A stretch of DNA of 24,225 bases from a virus. How positions within the stretch are numbered: position 1 is the stretch's first letter; every line of letters begins with the position of its first letter. The notes under the pieces were generated by a model. It ran no database searches. It saw only the letters and a list, made by a program, of their open reading frames with translations, and was not told the origin of the DNA. Positions 6,554-17,500 of the stretch are shown piece after piece. The stretch is taken from IMG/VR virus record IMGVR_UViG_3300044616_001431, positions 1 through 24,225 of that record, one strand, 5' to 3'. Both the position numbers and the translations under genes were made by a program.

Positions 6554-8644
6554 ATGGCAATGTCAGGAATGTCAGGCGGAGGAGGCGGAATGTCCGGTGG
6601 CGGAGGAGGCATGAGCCAAGCTATGTCCGGTGGAATGTCATCCGCCATGAGCCAAGCGCCAGCTATGAGTGCCGCGTCCAGTATGGGCATGGGAATGGGG
6701 GGCAATCGTCCACCCTCCCCTCAGCCTCGCAGTTTCGCCGAGGAAATGGGGGCTATTTCGCAATACTCCTCCCAAAACGCGCAGTCGCAAGCCGACGCCG
6801 CGATTCGCACCAACGACGCCTTCCAAGACCAAGCGCAGGAATCGACCCGCGACATCGCCCGCCAGCTCGACAACGACTACACCCGCGCCGCCCGCGCCAA
6901 TCTGGATCAAGCCCAAAACGGCATAAACCAAGTCAACGCCGCCTCGACCGGCCTCGGCCAACTCCGCGACCAATACGCCGCGCAAGGCCAAGACCCCGCC
7001 ATGGCCCGGCTCAACGACATGGCCGCCGGACAACTCTACCGCCCCGACCAAATCCGCGCCGGTCAAGTCGCAGCTGATCAAGTCCGAGGGGCGCAAGTCG
7101 CAGACATCGGTCGCATGGAGGCCGCGCAGGCTGGCCCAGTTGCCGATGTGCAAGCGCGGCGCGTGCTTGCCGCTCAGGGTATTGCGTCGCAAATGGGACA
7201 AGTCGCCGATGTGCAGGGACCGGCAGGCTACGACCCCAATCAAGTTCGCGCTCAACGCATGAGGGCCGCGCAAATGGATCAGATCGGCGAAGTCGGAGTC
7301 GGGAACATCCGCGCCAGCGCCGCCGAGCGTAGCCTGATGAACGAAGCCAGAGGAGGCGGACTCCTTGGCCAACTGGAATCCCGCGCCGCCAGCGACCTTG
7401 CTCTCGGGGGTTCTCTCTCCGCCGAGCAAAGCCGAGACGCCACGCAGAGCGCTCGCGCCGCCGCCGCTGCCCGTGGCCTTGGCCTCGGCCAATCCGCCGT
7501 GGCTGCCGAACTCCTCAACCGCGACCGCTTCACCTCGCAGCGTGAAAACGAGCGCCTTGCCTTTGCCCAGCAAACCCTCAACCAAGGCACCGGCATCCGC
7601 CAAGCCGCCAACCAAGCCTACGCCACCCGCATGGAGGGAAATACCGCCCGCAACCTCCAAGCCCAACTCGCCAACCAGCAGACCGCGTTTGGCATTGGCC
7701 AGCTCAATACCCAAAGCCAGCAACAAACCGCCCTCGCCAATCAAGACGCCAACCTCCGCGCCGCGCTTGCCAACCAATCTGCCAACGCCCGGGCCGCCGA
7801 ATTTCGACAGCAAGGAGGGCTCCAAGCCGCCCTTCAAAATCAACAAGCCGCCCTTCAAACAGGTCAATACAACGCAGGCAACCAGCAGCAAATGGCGCTG
7901 GCGAATATGCAAAACCGCCAGCAGGCCAGCCTTTCCAACCAAGACGCCTTCCTCCGCGCCGGGCTCGCCAACCAAGCCGCCGCCCTCCAGCTCGGCCAGA
8001 CCAACGCCAATCTCCAGCAACAGGCCAACGCCGCGACCTTCGCCAGTGCCGACCAACGCGCCACCAACAACGCCCAATTCGCCCAGCAGGCCGCGCTCGC
8101 CAACCAATCCGCGAATCTCAACGCCGCGCAATACAATGTCTCGCAAGACATGTCGGCCCAGGCCCAGAACCAAGCCGCCAACCAGCAGCAAGAGCAATAC
8201 AACCGCGCCTTCCTCGGCTCGGTCGCCGGGATGAATTTCGATCAAAACCAAGCCCGCACCTCCATGCTCTCCGGCCTCTACGGCCAGCAGGCGGGACTCG
8301 GCCAGACCAGCGCCGCCCTCGCGCAAGGCATGGCCCAAAGCCAAGTCGCCCTCGACCCCTACCAGCGAGCCCTCGGCAGCAACATGCCCATCGCCACGAT
8401 CTCCCCCAGCGCCGGACTCATCGGCCAAGCCTACGGCCAGACCATGAACTACGGCTCCGACCTCTTCAACACCAACACGAACATGCAGGCGTCGATCTAC
8501 AACAGCTTCCAAAACAACCAAGCCGCTCTGCGTGGAGCGCAACTCCAAGCGGGAGCCACCGCAGGCGCGTCCCAAAACTCCATGATGGGCTCCGGCATGG
8601 CCGCAGGCGGCATGGTCCTCGGCATGACCGCTCTCGCTATTTAA
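6554..8644 (+). CDS. Ala/Gln/Asn-rich virion protein (ejection/internal protein candidate)
   Basis: 696 residues with an AGGAAAGGA ribosome site just before the start. The N-terminus is a Met/Ser/Gly low-complexity leader (MSGGGGG repeats). Residues 80-330 are helical and Ala/Gln-rich; ARGLGLGQSAVAAELLNRDRF at about 310-331 recalls a conserved stretch seen in phage virion proteins. Residues about 360-560 consist of short repeats built on LANQ-x-AN and LQ-x-G-Q (at least eight copies), predicting long helices or coiled coils. The C-terminus ends Gly/Met/Ala-rich (MGSGMAAGGMVLGMTALAI). The type and position suggest an internal or ejection protein. The assignment is by resemblance, not a firm family hit. 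Confidence 0.7.
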   Translation: MAMSGMSGGGGGMSGGGGGMSQAMSGGMSSAMSQAPAMSAASSMGMGMGGNRPPSPQPRSFAEEMGAISQYSSQNAQSQADAAIRTNDAFQDQAQESTRDIARQLDNDYTRAARANLDQAQNGINQVNAASTGLGQLRDQYAAQGQDPAMARLNDMAAGQLYRPDQIRAGQVAADQVRGAQVADIGRMEAAQAGPVADVQARRVLAAQGIASQMGQVADVQGPAGYDPNQVRAQRMRAAQMDQIGEVGVGNIRASAAERSLMNEARGGGLLGQLESRAASDLALGGSLSAEQSRDATQSARAAAAARGLGLGQSAVAAELLNRDRFTSQRENERLAFAQQTLNQGTGIRQAANQAYATRMEGNTARNLQAQLANQQTAFGIGQLNTQSQQQTALANQDANLRAALANQSANARAAEFRQQGGLQAALQNQQAALQTGQYNAGNQQQMALANMQNRQQASLSNQDAFLRAGLANQAAALQLGQTNANLQQQANAATFASADQRATNNAQFAQQAALANQSANLNAAQYNVSQDMSAQAQNQAANQQQEQYNRAFLGSVAGMNFDQNQARTSMLSGLYGQQAGLGQTSAALAQGMAQSQVALDPYQRALGSNMPIATISPSAGLIGQAYGQTMNYGSDLFNTNTNMQASIYNSFQNNQAALRGAQLQAGATAGASQNSMMGSGMAAGGMVLGMTALAI
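7650..8200 (+). repeat. Short in-frame repeats coding LANQ-type units
   Basis: Degenerate repeats of roughly 30-45 bases encode LANQQTAF, LANQDANLRAA, LANQSANARAA, LSNQDAFLRAG, LANQAAALQ, LANQSANLNAA and similar. Units vary in spacing and third positions and form no CRISPR-like array. They indicate a repetitive helical protein region. Confidence 0.75.
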
Positions 8645-9738
8645 TGAACCAGCACCTGCAAAACCTCGTCGATCAAACCCTGACCCGTGCCGAGTATTGG
8701 CTGCGGGAATTTCGCAACCCCGTCGTCCTCTGGAGCGGAGGCAAGGACAGCACCGCCATGCTGCACCTCCTCATCTTCAAGCTTGGCGTGCGACTCCCCT
8801 GCGTGCAGTGGCGTGAACCTCGCTTTCGCCATCGCTACGCCCACAGCGACCTCCTCGCCCGCGAGTGGGACTTGACCCTCTTCGATTACGCTCCCGGCCG
8901 CATCGCCATCCAAGATGGGTTCGACATCGAGACCGGCCAGCCCCGTTTCGATTTCCTCAAGTATTACCAATGGGGCCACCACAGCGCCCTCGTCCTCAGC
9001 CTCGGCACCGAGCACCCCAAGGAAGGCGAGCCCTACCTGTGCGGCCTCACCGATGTCCTCCAGCGCCCTACCGGCTCCTTCAACTGGCCGTGGGATGCCG
9101 CTTTCCACGGGCAGAAAAGCGCCGATGTCGATCTCATCAAAGGCGGCGTCCCACTCGCCCAGGATGTGCGCCGTGTGGATGACAGCCCGACCCAGCTTTT
9201 CCTCATGCGGCATTGGACCGACGACGACATCTTCGACTACCTCGAAGCCGAAGGCGTCCCCATGGACCCCACCCGCTACGACCGCGCCTCCGGCAAGTGG
9301 GGCCACAAGCAGGACAAATCCCACAACGCCGACTACTACCCGATCTGCTGGAACTGCGTGAACCGCCACCTCTCCGCCCCCGTGTGGTGCCCCAAGCTCC
9401 GCAGCGAGGTAAATAGCATCGCCCACCTCGCCCCCTACGAAGACAACTCCATCCCAGAGCAAGGCTTCAAACCCACATGGAATCCCAATACGACTGTCAA
9501 CGGTGTGGCGCATGTTGCTCGCACCGTTGGAGCTGGCCCGTGCTCCGGCGCGACCGCTCCGACGCCACCGGCATCCCTGCCGAATACCTCCGAAGCGACT
9601 ACCCCCTGCTCAAGACCGACCCCTGCGGACGCTGCATCGCCCTCCGTGGCGAGGTGGGCCGAGGAGTCGCCTGCGCAATTTACGAACACCGTCCGTCCGC
9701 CTGCCGGTCATTCCAGCCCGGCAGTGCTCTCTGCCTAG
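8644..9738 (+). CDS. PP-loop ATPase, PAPS-reductase-like family; C-terminal tail probably aberrant
   Basis: The frame runs 364 residues from ATG 8644 (TAATG overlap with the upstream stop). The PP-loop SGGKDS (31-36) in VVLWSGGKDSTAMLHLL binds ATP pyrophosphate as in PAPS reductases, ATP sulfurylase CysD and DndC. Other features: WDLTLFDYAPGR, LCGLTDVLQRPTG, RHWTDDDIFDYLE, and a cysteine group C235-xx-C238 plus a Cys near 249. The ECGLH catalytic motif of true PAPS reductase is not seen, so sulfate reduction is unlikely; phage relatives have unknown substrates. Conserved-looking sequence stops near residue 275. The last 90 or so residues are low-complexity Pro/Ala/Thr and are out of frame with the cysteine-cluster gene starting at 9477, so the functional protein likely ended there. 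Confidence 0.8.
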   Translation: MNQHLQNLVDQTLTRAEYWLREFRNPVVLWSGGKDSTAMLHLLIFKLGVRLPCVQWREPRFRHRYAHSDLLAREWDLTLFDYAPGRIAIQDGFDIETGQPRFDFLKYYQWGHHSALVLSLGTEHPKEGEPYLCGLTDVLQRPTGSFNWPWDAAFHGQKSADVDLIKGGVPLAQDVRRVDDSPTQLFLMRHWTDDDIFDYLEAEGVPMDPTRYDRASGKWGHKQDKSHNADYYPICWNCVNRHLSAPVWCPKLRSEVNSIAHLAPYEDNSIPEQGFKPTWNPNTTVNGVAHVARTVGAGPCSGATAPTPPASLPNTSEATTPCSRPTPADAASPSVARWAEESPAQFTNTVRPPAGHSSPAVLSA

Positions 9739-9770
9739 AAGCCCGCCAATCCCAAAACCTCCCCACCTAA
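9477..9770 (+). CDS. Cysteine-cluster (YkgJ-like Zn/Fe-chelating) protein
   Basis: 97 residues from ATG 9477; the frame is open back only to a TAG at 9414. Motifs: YDCQRCGACC (C7, C10, C13, C14), DPCGRC near 48-53, ACAIYEHRPSACRSFQPGS near 65-83, and a final Cys before LEARQ. This CxxCxxCC ... C ... YxxRPxxCRxF series is characteristic of the YkgJ/CxxCxxCC family, whose members are thought to chelate zinc or iron or carry a cluster, with no settled function. It overlaps the PP-loop gene by 262 bases in the -1 frame, and here it is the frame that makes protein sense. The pairing of a PP-loop enzyme with a cysteine-cluster partner suggests they act together, perhaps in sulfur or metal-cluster chemistry; that is inference. 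Confidence 0.8.
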   Translation: MESQYDCQRCGACCSHRWSWPVLRRDRSDATGIPAEYLRSDYPLLKTDPCGRCIALRGEVGRGVACAIYEHRPSACRSFQPGSALCLEARQSQNLPT

Positions 9771-9776
9771 AACGCC

Positions 9777-10274
9777 ATGCCCTACGCCCCCACCGTCAAC
9801 GACAACTCCGGCCAAATCCTCGCCGGTTACCAAACCAAATCCGCCGAAATCAAAGCCGCTGGCAACGAAGCACTCGCCCAAGGCATCGCCAGCGGAGTGA
9901 CGAGCATAGCTGGCGGCATCGGTGGGGCCATCGCAAAATCCCAAGCCAACACCGCCAAGCTCCAAGGCATCCAAGCCACCGGCTCGGCCATGCAAGCCAT
10001 CCTCCCCCAATACGGCGAGGAAGGCATGGCCCTCGGCCAAGCCCTCCAAAGCGAACTCGGCAAAGCAGGCACCAACCCCGACAAGATGGCCGGAGCCATG
10101 ATGGCCTTCATGCCCGCCATGGAAAACCTCCAAACTCGCTACAACCAAAACGCCCAATACACCCAAGCCCTCAACCTCGCCAAACAGAAAGCCGCCCTCG
10201 GCCTCGGCGGGGGCGGTGGGTCTTCGCCCATGTTTAGCGTCGATGTGGCGGATGGCGTTGACATCTCTCAGTAA
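9777..10274 (+). CDS. Small Ala/Gly-rich virion protein
   Basis: 165 residues, ATG six bases after the upstream stop. Residues 25-55 form an Ala/Gly/Ile-rich, possibly membrane-active segment (GIASGVTSIAGGIGGAIA). The middle is helical with Gln and Ala, and the end is a Gly-rich linker (LGLGGGGGSSP) with a short acidic tail. Size, composition and position before two larger proteins recall the first small internal (ejection) protein of podoviruses such as T7 gp14, but no sequence family is recognised. It is likely co-expressed with the following two genes. Confidence 0.65.
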   Translation: MPYAPTVNDNSGQILAGYQTKSAEIKAAGNEALAQGIASGVTSIAGGIGGAIAKSQANTAKLQGIQATGSAMQAILPQYGEEGMALGQALQSELGKAGTNPDKMAGAMMAFMPAMENLQTRYNQNAQYTQALNLAKQKAALGLGGGGGSSPMFSVDVADGVDISQ

Positions 10275-10283
10275 AATCAACCC

Positions 10284-11585
10284 ATGGCCTCCCCAGCACA
10301 AAACGCTTACATCAATTCCGTGCCGCTTCCCCGGCAGGCCAATCTCGACAACGACCAGGTTGTGCCGATCCCGGTGTATAACCCCGCAGCCGACCCTGAT
10401 CCCAACGGCTTTATGCAGACGGGCGCAGCCCTCTCCGCCGTCGATCCGGCCACCCAGCAACAACCGGTGGGCCAAGCCCTCGATGCCGTGTCGGGTCAAG
10501 AGGAGGAGCCCTACGATGCCACCGCCGCCCGACTCGCCCAGGGAGCCCGCGTTCGCATCACCAGCCAAGAGCAATGGAATGCCCTCTCCCCGCATGAGAA
10601 GGAGGCGATCCGCGCCACCAAAGCCTCGGGCGGTCGCCTTCGCGCCAGCGACGCCCTCCGCATTTACCAAGACAGCGTGAAGCGAGCCCGCGCCACGCAA
10701 GTCCAGACCGTCGCCCTGCCCGATGGCCGCACCGTCAACATGGTGAATAACCAAATCATCCCCGAAGCCAAGCAGGCCGAGGCGGTGAAGATGGAAATCA
10801 AGCAAGCCGAGGATGGCACCATGGTTATGATCGACCCGCTCACGGGCCGCAGCTTCCCGGCATATTATGAAAACAGCGGGGAAGCCGTTCGCGGCCCCGC
10901 GAAACTCTCCGCTACGCAAGAGGACAACATCAAACGCCTCCAGCTCCAGAGCGAAAATGTGGGCGCTCGCCTCACGGATCTCACTCGTTTTACCGAGGCG
11001 GAATCTGTGGCCTACAACGACGAGACCGGCACCTATGAGCCTGCCGGGTGGCTCGGCGGAACGAAGGTGGCTTCCCTCCGCAAGCAACTGGAAAGCGAAA
11101 AATCCGATTTCGACAAACGCATCGAAGTCGCCATCCGCCCCGTGAACCGCTCTTCTTCAAATTCATCAGCAATTAAACAAGGGAATATCAATTTAAATAA
11201 TCGCCCTGTTGTTGCAAACGCAGATGGTTCTATAAGCACTGTAAAAACAATAAGTATAGGAACTCCAGACGGAGAAGTTTTGATACCAACAGTTGCAGAT
11301 GATGGACGAATGCTATCCGAGCAGGAAGCTATTCAGCTTTATAGAAAAACCGGAAAGCATCTTGGTGTGTTTAAATCTACAGAGGAAGCAACGGCTTTTG
11401 CTAAAAACTTAAGTTCACAGCAATCTAAAATTTATTCATCCCCAAAGTCCACCCGCTCCGCCGCCCCTTCCCAAACCCCCCGGCCCAACCCCATGCCCAC
11501 GCCCGACCAATTCCAACCAGGCAAACGCTACCGCGATGCCGCTGGCAATGTGAAAACCTACCGTGGCAACGGAGCTTGGGAATGA
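10284..11585 (+). CDS. Virion-associated protein with inserted [11 protein letters not shown]-type domain
   Basis: 433 residues. Residues 1-290 are GC-rich in codon use, helical and Gln/Ala/Glu-rich (for example [30 protein letters not shown]). From about 11147 to 11447 the DNA turns AT-rich and encodes roughly 95 residues starting [11 protein letters not shown], then [34 protein letters not shown] and [13 protein letters not shown] recognise this as a recurrent phage domain found in virion and lysozyme-type proteins of unrelated phages. The GC-rich style returns for the C-terminus, which ends [22 protein letters not shown]. It overlaps the next start as ATGA. Role: probably an internal or ejection protein; the domain's own function is not known to me. 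Confidence 0.75.
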   Translation: MASPAQNAYINSVPLPRQANLDNDQVVPIPVYNPAADPDPNGFMQTGAALSAVDPATQQQPVGQALDAVSGQEEEPYDATAARLAQGARVRITSQEQWNALSPHEKEAIRATKASGGRLRASDALRIYQDSVKRARATQVQTVALPDGRTVNMVNNQIIPEAKQAEAVKMEIKQAEDGTMVMIDPLTGRSFPAYYENSGEAVRGPAKLSATQEDNIKRLQLQSENVGARLTDLTRFTEAESVAYNDETGTYEPAGWLGGTKVASLRKQLESEKSDFDKRIEVAIRPVNRSSSNSSAIKQGNINLNNRPVVANADGSISTVKTISIGTPDGEVLIPTVADDGRMLSEQEAIQLYRKTGKHLGVFKSTEEATAFAKNLSSQQSKIYSSPKSTRSAAPSQTPRPNPMPTPDQFQPGKRYRDAAGNVKTYRGNGAWE

Positions 11586-14500
11586 GTTTCGATCCCTCCA
11601 CTGCCGTCCTTATCGAGGACGAACCGGCTGATTTCGATGCCGCCTCCGCCGTGCCGGTGGAGGAGGAGCCGATGGGGTTCGATCCCACCACCGCCGTTCT
11701 TGTCGAGGACGAGCCCGCCTTGCCATCCGCAACGCCTTCGCCCTTGCCTGCACCGAACCCCGAACTCGATGCCGCCCGCGATGCCGGGATGCGCGAGGAT
11801 CAACGCATCCGCGAGGAGGGAATTTTCCCCGAGGGCAGCCAATCTTGGAAAGTCCTCGATGGCCGCATCTACATCGACCCCGCCCGCTACAACTCCGCCG
11901 TCGAGAATCTATGGTCCTCCGGGGTGATCGACTCCGACTCCTACACCCAGCTCCAGAAAGGCACCATGGATCAATGGGACGAAGCCACCCGCACCGTGAT
12001 CCCCTCGGTGGAGAAAGCCACCGCCGCCCGCCGCGACCTAGAGCGCCGCGCCGGAGCTTTCCCCGAAGCCAAAGCCGCCGCCTCCGGCCTGCTCAAAGGA
12101 GCCATGCAAACCGGAGCCGCCATCGTGGGAGGGGGAGCCGTCGCCACGGCCACCGGCTTTACTGGACCGGGGGCCATCGCCGTTGGTATTGGCGCAGGCA
12201 CCGCCGCCGCGCTCGGCACCGGAGCCGCCTACGACAAGCTACTCGAACTCTCCTCCAAGGAAAGCGACCTGCTCGATAGTTTCTACGCCGCGAACCAACT
12301 CAAGCCCGGCTACAACACCGGCGGCCAGCTCGTCTCGATCCTCGCCCCCACGCCCGTTTCCATCTCCCGCCTGGCAAATGCCGCCAATCTCATCCAAGCC
12401 GAGAAGGGCAGCGCCGCCGCCGCCAAGTTTGTCACCGGAGCCTTCGGCGCAGGCGCTGGCATTGGCGTGGCCACCGACGCCACGATCCAAGTCGGCAACC
12501 TCGGCCTCGATAAACTCCTGCACCAAGACATCAGCAAGGAAGTGGCGATGGAGCATTTCCGCCAGACCGGCGAACAACTCGCCCCCCGCCCGCAATACAA
12601 CCCCGCCAGCACCGGCATCTCCGCCATCTTCGGCGGCCTCGGCGCGGGCCTCGGGGTGAAGGCTCGTAATAAAACCTACGCCCCCGAGGAATTGGTCACA
12701 CTGGAATCCCAGGTCAAAACCGGACGCGCCACCCGCCAAGAGGCCGAGGACTACCGAGTCATGCGCCAAGCCGTGGATACCCTCCGCGCCGACGACCGCC
12801 TCATCGATGCCCAAGCCATCCGCCGCGCCACCGTGGACGCCGCAGGCTTCCGTTTCCTCGATACCACCGAGATCATCAACCCCCGCTTCCAGCGCGAGCT
12901 TTTGGCTTACGCCGCCGAGAATCCTGCCGCCGCCGTGCCGCTTTCTGGAAGCCCCGCCGCCTACACCGGCCAAGCCTTCCTCAACCGAGGCGGCGCAGCG
13001 CCAGCCTTCCAAGGCGGCAGCAACGCCCTGCCCGGTCCCGAGGGAATGCCTGCTTTACCCGGCCCCGCCGCCGAGCCGTCAAACATCATCCCTTTCGACC
13101 CCACCACCGCCACGCTGGTTGACGACATTCCCCCAACGGCCTCTGCTCCCGTAGCAAGCACACTCACAGCGCCTGAACCGACAGGCTCACCCGAACTGAT
13201 CACCGGGGAGGGGGCCTCCAATCCGCCGCCCGCCAAGCCCAAACGCAGTTTCCCCCGCATCTCCTACGACCCTGGCACATTTCCGATCCTTGCGGCCCTG
13301 CAAGAGACCCCGATGCGCCCGAGCAAGAGCGGCAAGTCCGGAGGTGAAAATGATTTTTGGGATGAGATCAAACGCACCGGCAGGCACTTCGCCGAGACGC
13401 ACAAATCGACAGGCCAACCCTACGATGTCCGCGCCCAAGAACTCTACGAGCTAGGTTTATTGCCCGACCCCTCGCCGGATACTTTGTTCAACGCCTACAT
13501 GGCGGAGGTGAATAGCTACCGCCAGATCAAGGATGGCGACCCCACCGAGGCGGAACAGGACAAAATCCAGAAGCAATACAACGCCTTCGCCAAGCAAGCC
13601 CTCGACCCCTCGAAGACCAAGAAATCCAATCTGCAACCAGTCACAACCAGCGACCTCAAGATCGGCGACCGCGTGAAGATCGCAGACGAATGGCTGAATG
13701 TGAAAGCCATCGACCCCGAGACCTTCACCATTTCCCTGGAAGACGGCGCAAAGTTCGGCCTCCAGAAAGTGGAAGACGGCACGCAAATGTGGGTGCAGGA
13801 AACCGAAATCTCCCCCTCACAGGATGATGGCTTCTCATTTCTCACTGAGACCGACGCCACGCCCGCCGCCGCCCAGCAGGCCGATCCATTCTCTGGCAAT
13901 CTCTTCGCCCCGGATGAAATGCCATTCAGCCTCGACCGCCCGCTGGAGGACGACAACCTCAAGCTCCAACGCGAAGCCGACGAAGCCAAGCGCCAGCAAG
14001 CCGCCTACGACGAGGCGCAGAAGAGCCAAACCAACATGGCCTTCGCCGATGCCGGACCCCCCGCCAAATCCTCCCGAGGCGGCAAGACCATGGCCGACGC
14101 CGGACCGCCCGCGCCGCTCCTCCCTACCACCGCCACGCTCCCCAAGCCCGCGCTCGAAACCTACAACGACGCCCAGGTCTTCGCCGACTTCCCCGATGCC
14201 GTTGGCGTGGTGCGTTCCACAAAGGGCAGCGGCTGGACGATGCCTCTGATCCTCGGCGGCACGGACAAGGTGCCCGTCATGGAAATGCCCGAGCTGGTAG
14301 AAATGGTGCGCTCCCTCACCGGCAACGACCCGAAGTTGAAACGAATGCCCAAAGCCCTCGGCACATTCAACCCCGGCTCCGGCATCATCACCCTCCGCCC
14401 CGACCTCTTCCAAAACGAAGCCAGCGCCATGATGACCTTCGCCCACGAGATCGGCCACCTCGTGAGTTGGATGGATGAGCGCAACATCAAGCTCGGCAAC

Positions 14501-17500
14501 CTCGGCGGCCACATCATGAATGTGGCCAACTATCTCAAAACCACTTTCCCAATAACGCCGGGCGCTGGCCCGGCCCTCACCACTGCCGACCGCCGCAAGC
14601 TCCAAGCCCAAGCCAAGAGCGAGAATCCTTCCGATCCCGACGCCCGCACCGCCCGCTACCGGGAGCTTGTGCAACAAACCATGGACACTCGGAACCTTGG
14701 CGCTGTCTCCGAGAAGCAGGGCGGCTACTCGCCGAACATCCGCGAAGAACTCATCAACCTATCCGAATGGTGGAAGCCCTTCAGCTACGACGACGCCAAG
14801 GACAGCTATGTGGACTACCGCCACAGCGCCGAAGAACTCTACGCCGATGCCATCAGCGTGCTCTTCAACTCCCCGGCGGACCTCCAAACCCGCGCCCCGG
14901 TGTTCTGGAAAGCTTTCTGGAACTACGCCGACGCCCGCCCGCAGGTGAAGGCCAGCATCTTCGAGATTCAAAACCGCATCCTCATGGGCCGCGATGCCGT
15001 GCTGGATAAGCGCCTCGCCCGCGACCTGGAATCCTTCAAGGCAGGAGCCGAGGTTTTCGTTGGCAAGCAGGCCGCCGCTGCCGAGCGCCGCGCCAGCCTC
15101 ACCGGCTGGTGGGAAAACCTCAAAGACCAATACTGGAACCGCTACCAACCGCTCATCGAGTCCGCCGCCAAGGCCCGCGCCGCTGGCACCATCACCAAGG
15201 CGGAGGAGGACGGCATCCGCTGGCTCACCGAGGAGCACCCGCTGGCCGATAGCAAGCTCCAGCTCAAGCTCGCCGACATTGGCCGCCTCTACCAAAGCCT
15301 CGATGCGGCAGGCGTGCCGCGTGATTATTTCGGCGTCTGGCTCAAGCATCACCGCATCGCCAACGAACGCTACGAAGTCACCGAGAAAATTAAGGGAATG
15401 GATCTCACGGTGGAGAAAGGCCGCGCCGTGATGGCTAACCCTGGCGGCGAGACCGCCCGCACCTCCGCCGAAATGCTCGCCTCTCTCCAGCAGCGCCTCG
15501 GCCCTGAGAAAACCGCCGCCCTCGAATCCGCCGTCGCGGGATTCCGCGATGTTGTTTTCACCATCATGGAGGATGCGAACGACGCCGGGCTTTTCTCTGC
15601 CGACCTCTGGGAAATCATCAGCGCCAACCGCGACAACTACGCCGCATTCACCCCGCTGGAATATGTGCAGGAGTATCTACCCTCAGCCATCCGCAAGCAG
15701 GTGGGAACCTTCAAGGAAATCGCCGACCCGCTCCAGCAAACGGTGCTTAAATCCATCAGCATCCACCGCGCCGCGCAGAACAACCGATTCAAACGCGCCG
15801 CCGTGGAGGCCATCCGCCAGACCGCGCCGGAGCTGGTGAAGCCCGCGCCCATGAAATACAACGGCAAAGCCATGGTGCCGCAGGAGTCACAAGAAACCGG
15901 CTTCTCCCTGGTGCAATGGAAGGATGATGGCCAACTCACCGGCGTTCACCTCCCCGACCGCTACGCCCGCATGTGGGAGGATCAATCCCCCGCCGAGCGC
16001 GACGCCATTCTCAAGCTCCTCTCGACGGGATTCCAGCGCCTCGTCTATGGCGCGATCATCCGCTACAACCCGGCCTTCCAGCTTTTCATGTCGCCCGCCC
16101 GCGACCTTCAACGATCCATCACCAACATGCCCGGCGGCATCCAAGGCCGCGCCCGTTTCCTCCAGCGCCTCCTCGATCCCGAAACCTGGGGAGCCTCCGT
16201 GGAATGGGCGAGGGGAGACATCGGCAAAACCGAACTCCTCCGCGAGATGATTGAGAACGCCGCCACAGGCGGACCGCACAGCGCCTTCGGTGGCCGCATG
16301 GGGAGCGACGACGACAGCCTCGACGCCATCCTCCGCAAGTATCATCTGCAAGATCAGCAATCCCGAAATGCCTTTGTCCGAGCCCTCATGGCCCCACTCA
16401 AAGGCATCGAGTTTGCCGGGCAAGTCCTGCAACTCCTACCCAAAGCCGCCGCCTACAAAGTCCTGGTCAAAGATACCGGCATCCCCGCGCCGCAAGCCGC
16501 CAACACCATCCGCAACCACATCGGCATCCCGAACTACTACAAGAAAGGCCGCCACGCCCAAGCCGCTGGTGCGCTGGTGCCGTTTCTCAACATCTTCCTC
16601 CGCTCCTACGACTCGCTGCAACGCAACCTCCGAGGAGCCGAGCGCAACATGGGCGGCAAGGAATGGTGGCTCGCCTGGGCGCTCACCGGTGGCGGCCTTA
16701 TCGCTGTCCTGCAAACCCTCGCCAAAGAAGGACTCTTCGGCAAAGACCTCGAAAAGCTCTACTCCCGCGTGCCTACTTGGGACATGACGAACTTTGCCGT
16801 GCTGCCCCTCGGCGAAGTCCCCACCGGAGAGACCGGCGGCAAGACCGTCTATGCCCGCTTGCCGCAAGATGAAGGGCTGCGCGTCATCAACGGCGTCGTA
16901 AGTAAAATGCTCACCTCAGCCATCCGCTCCGCCAAAGGCGATCCCTCCGCGCCGCAACTCGGCGAGGTTTTCGCAGGCATCAGCTCCCAAGTCCCCGGCA
17001 CCAACACCATCGTCGAACTCGGCCAGAACTGGACAACTTTCCTGGCGGGCCGCAATCCGCGTGATGATTTCCGCAACCGCTACATCCTCTCCGACGACCA
17101 ATGGCTCGCCGGGGGATGGGAGGCCACCAAGCCCATGCTCGGCTGGACGCTGGAGCAAACCGGCATCACCAACTTTTTCACCTACGATCCCAAGGCCGAC
17201 ACGCTCACCGAAACAACCCTCAGCGCCGCGCCTATTCTGAATCGCTTTATCAAGATCAGCGACCGAGGCGTTTATCAAAGCGAAGCCAAAGCCGACGAAG
17301 CTGACAAGCGCGACATGGCCAAGGTCCGGCTCTCGCTGCCCGACCAGGTGAACGGCCTCCGCACCGAATACAACTACCTCAAAAACCGAGGCGAGAACCG
17401 CAGCGACCGCGAAACTTTGCGCTACTACGAACTCGGCCAATGGTATCGCACCTACCGGCAAGCCATGGACGGGGTGGAAACCAACATGGAGTTTGGCAAC

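Noticed and set aside
7650-8200. CRISPR-like or satellite repeat array
   Set aside because: Repeats are irregular, in frame and protein-coding (LANQ units), without constant repeat and spacer lengths.
6638-8575. Minus-strand open frame of 645 residues opposite the Ala/Gln-rich virion gene
   Set aside because: GC-rich shadow with Gly/Leu/Val-rich low-complexity translation; the plus strand has a ribosome site, operon fit and recognisable virion-like repeats.
9735-11087. Minus-strand open frame of 450 residues opposite two virion genes
   Set aside because: His/Gly/Leu-rich shadow without motifs, running against a continuous plus-strand operon.
11576-11581. TTG start for the giant protein
   Set aside because: The ATG two codons later overlaps the upstream stop as ATGA, the usual junction in this operon.
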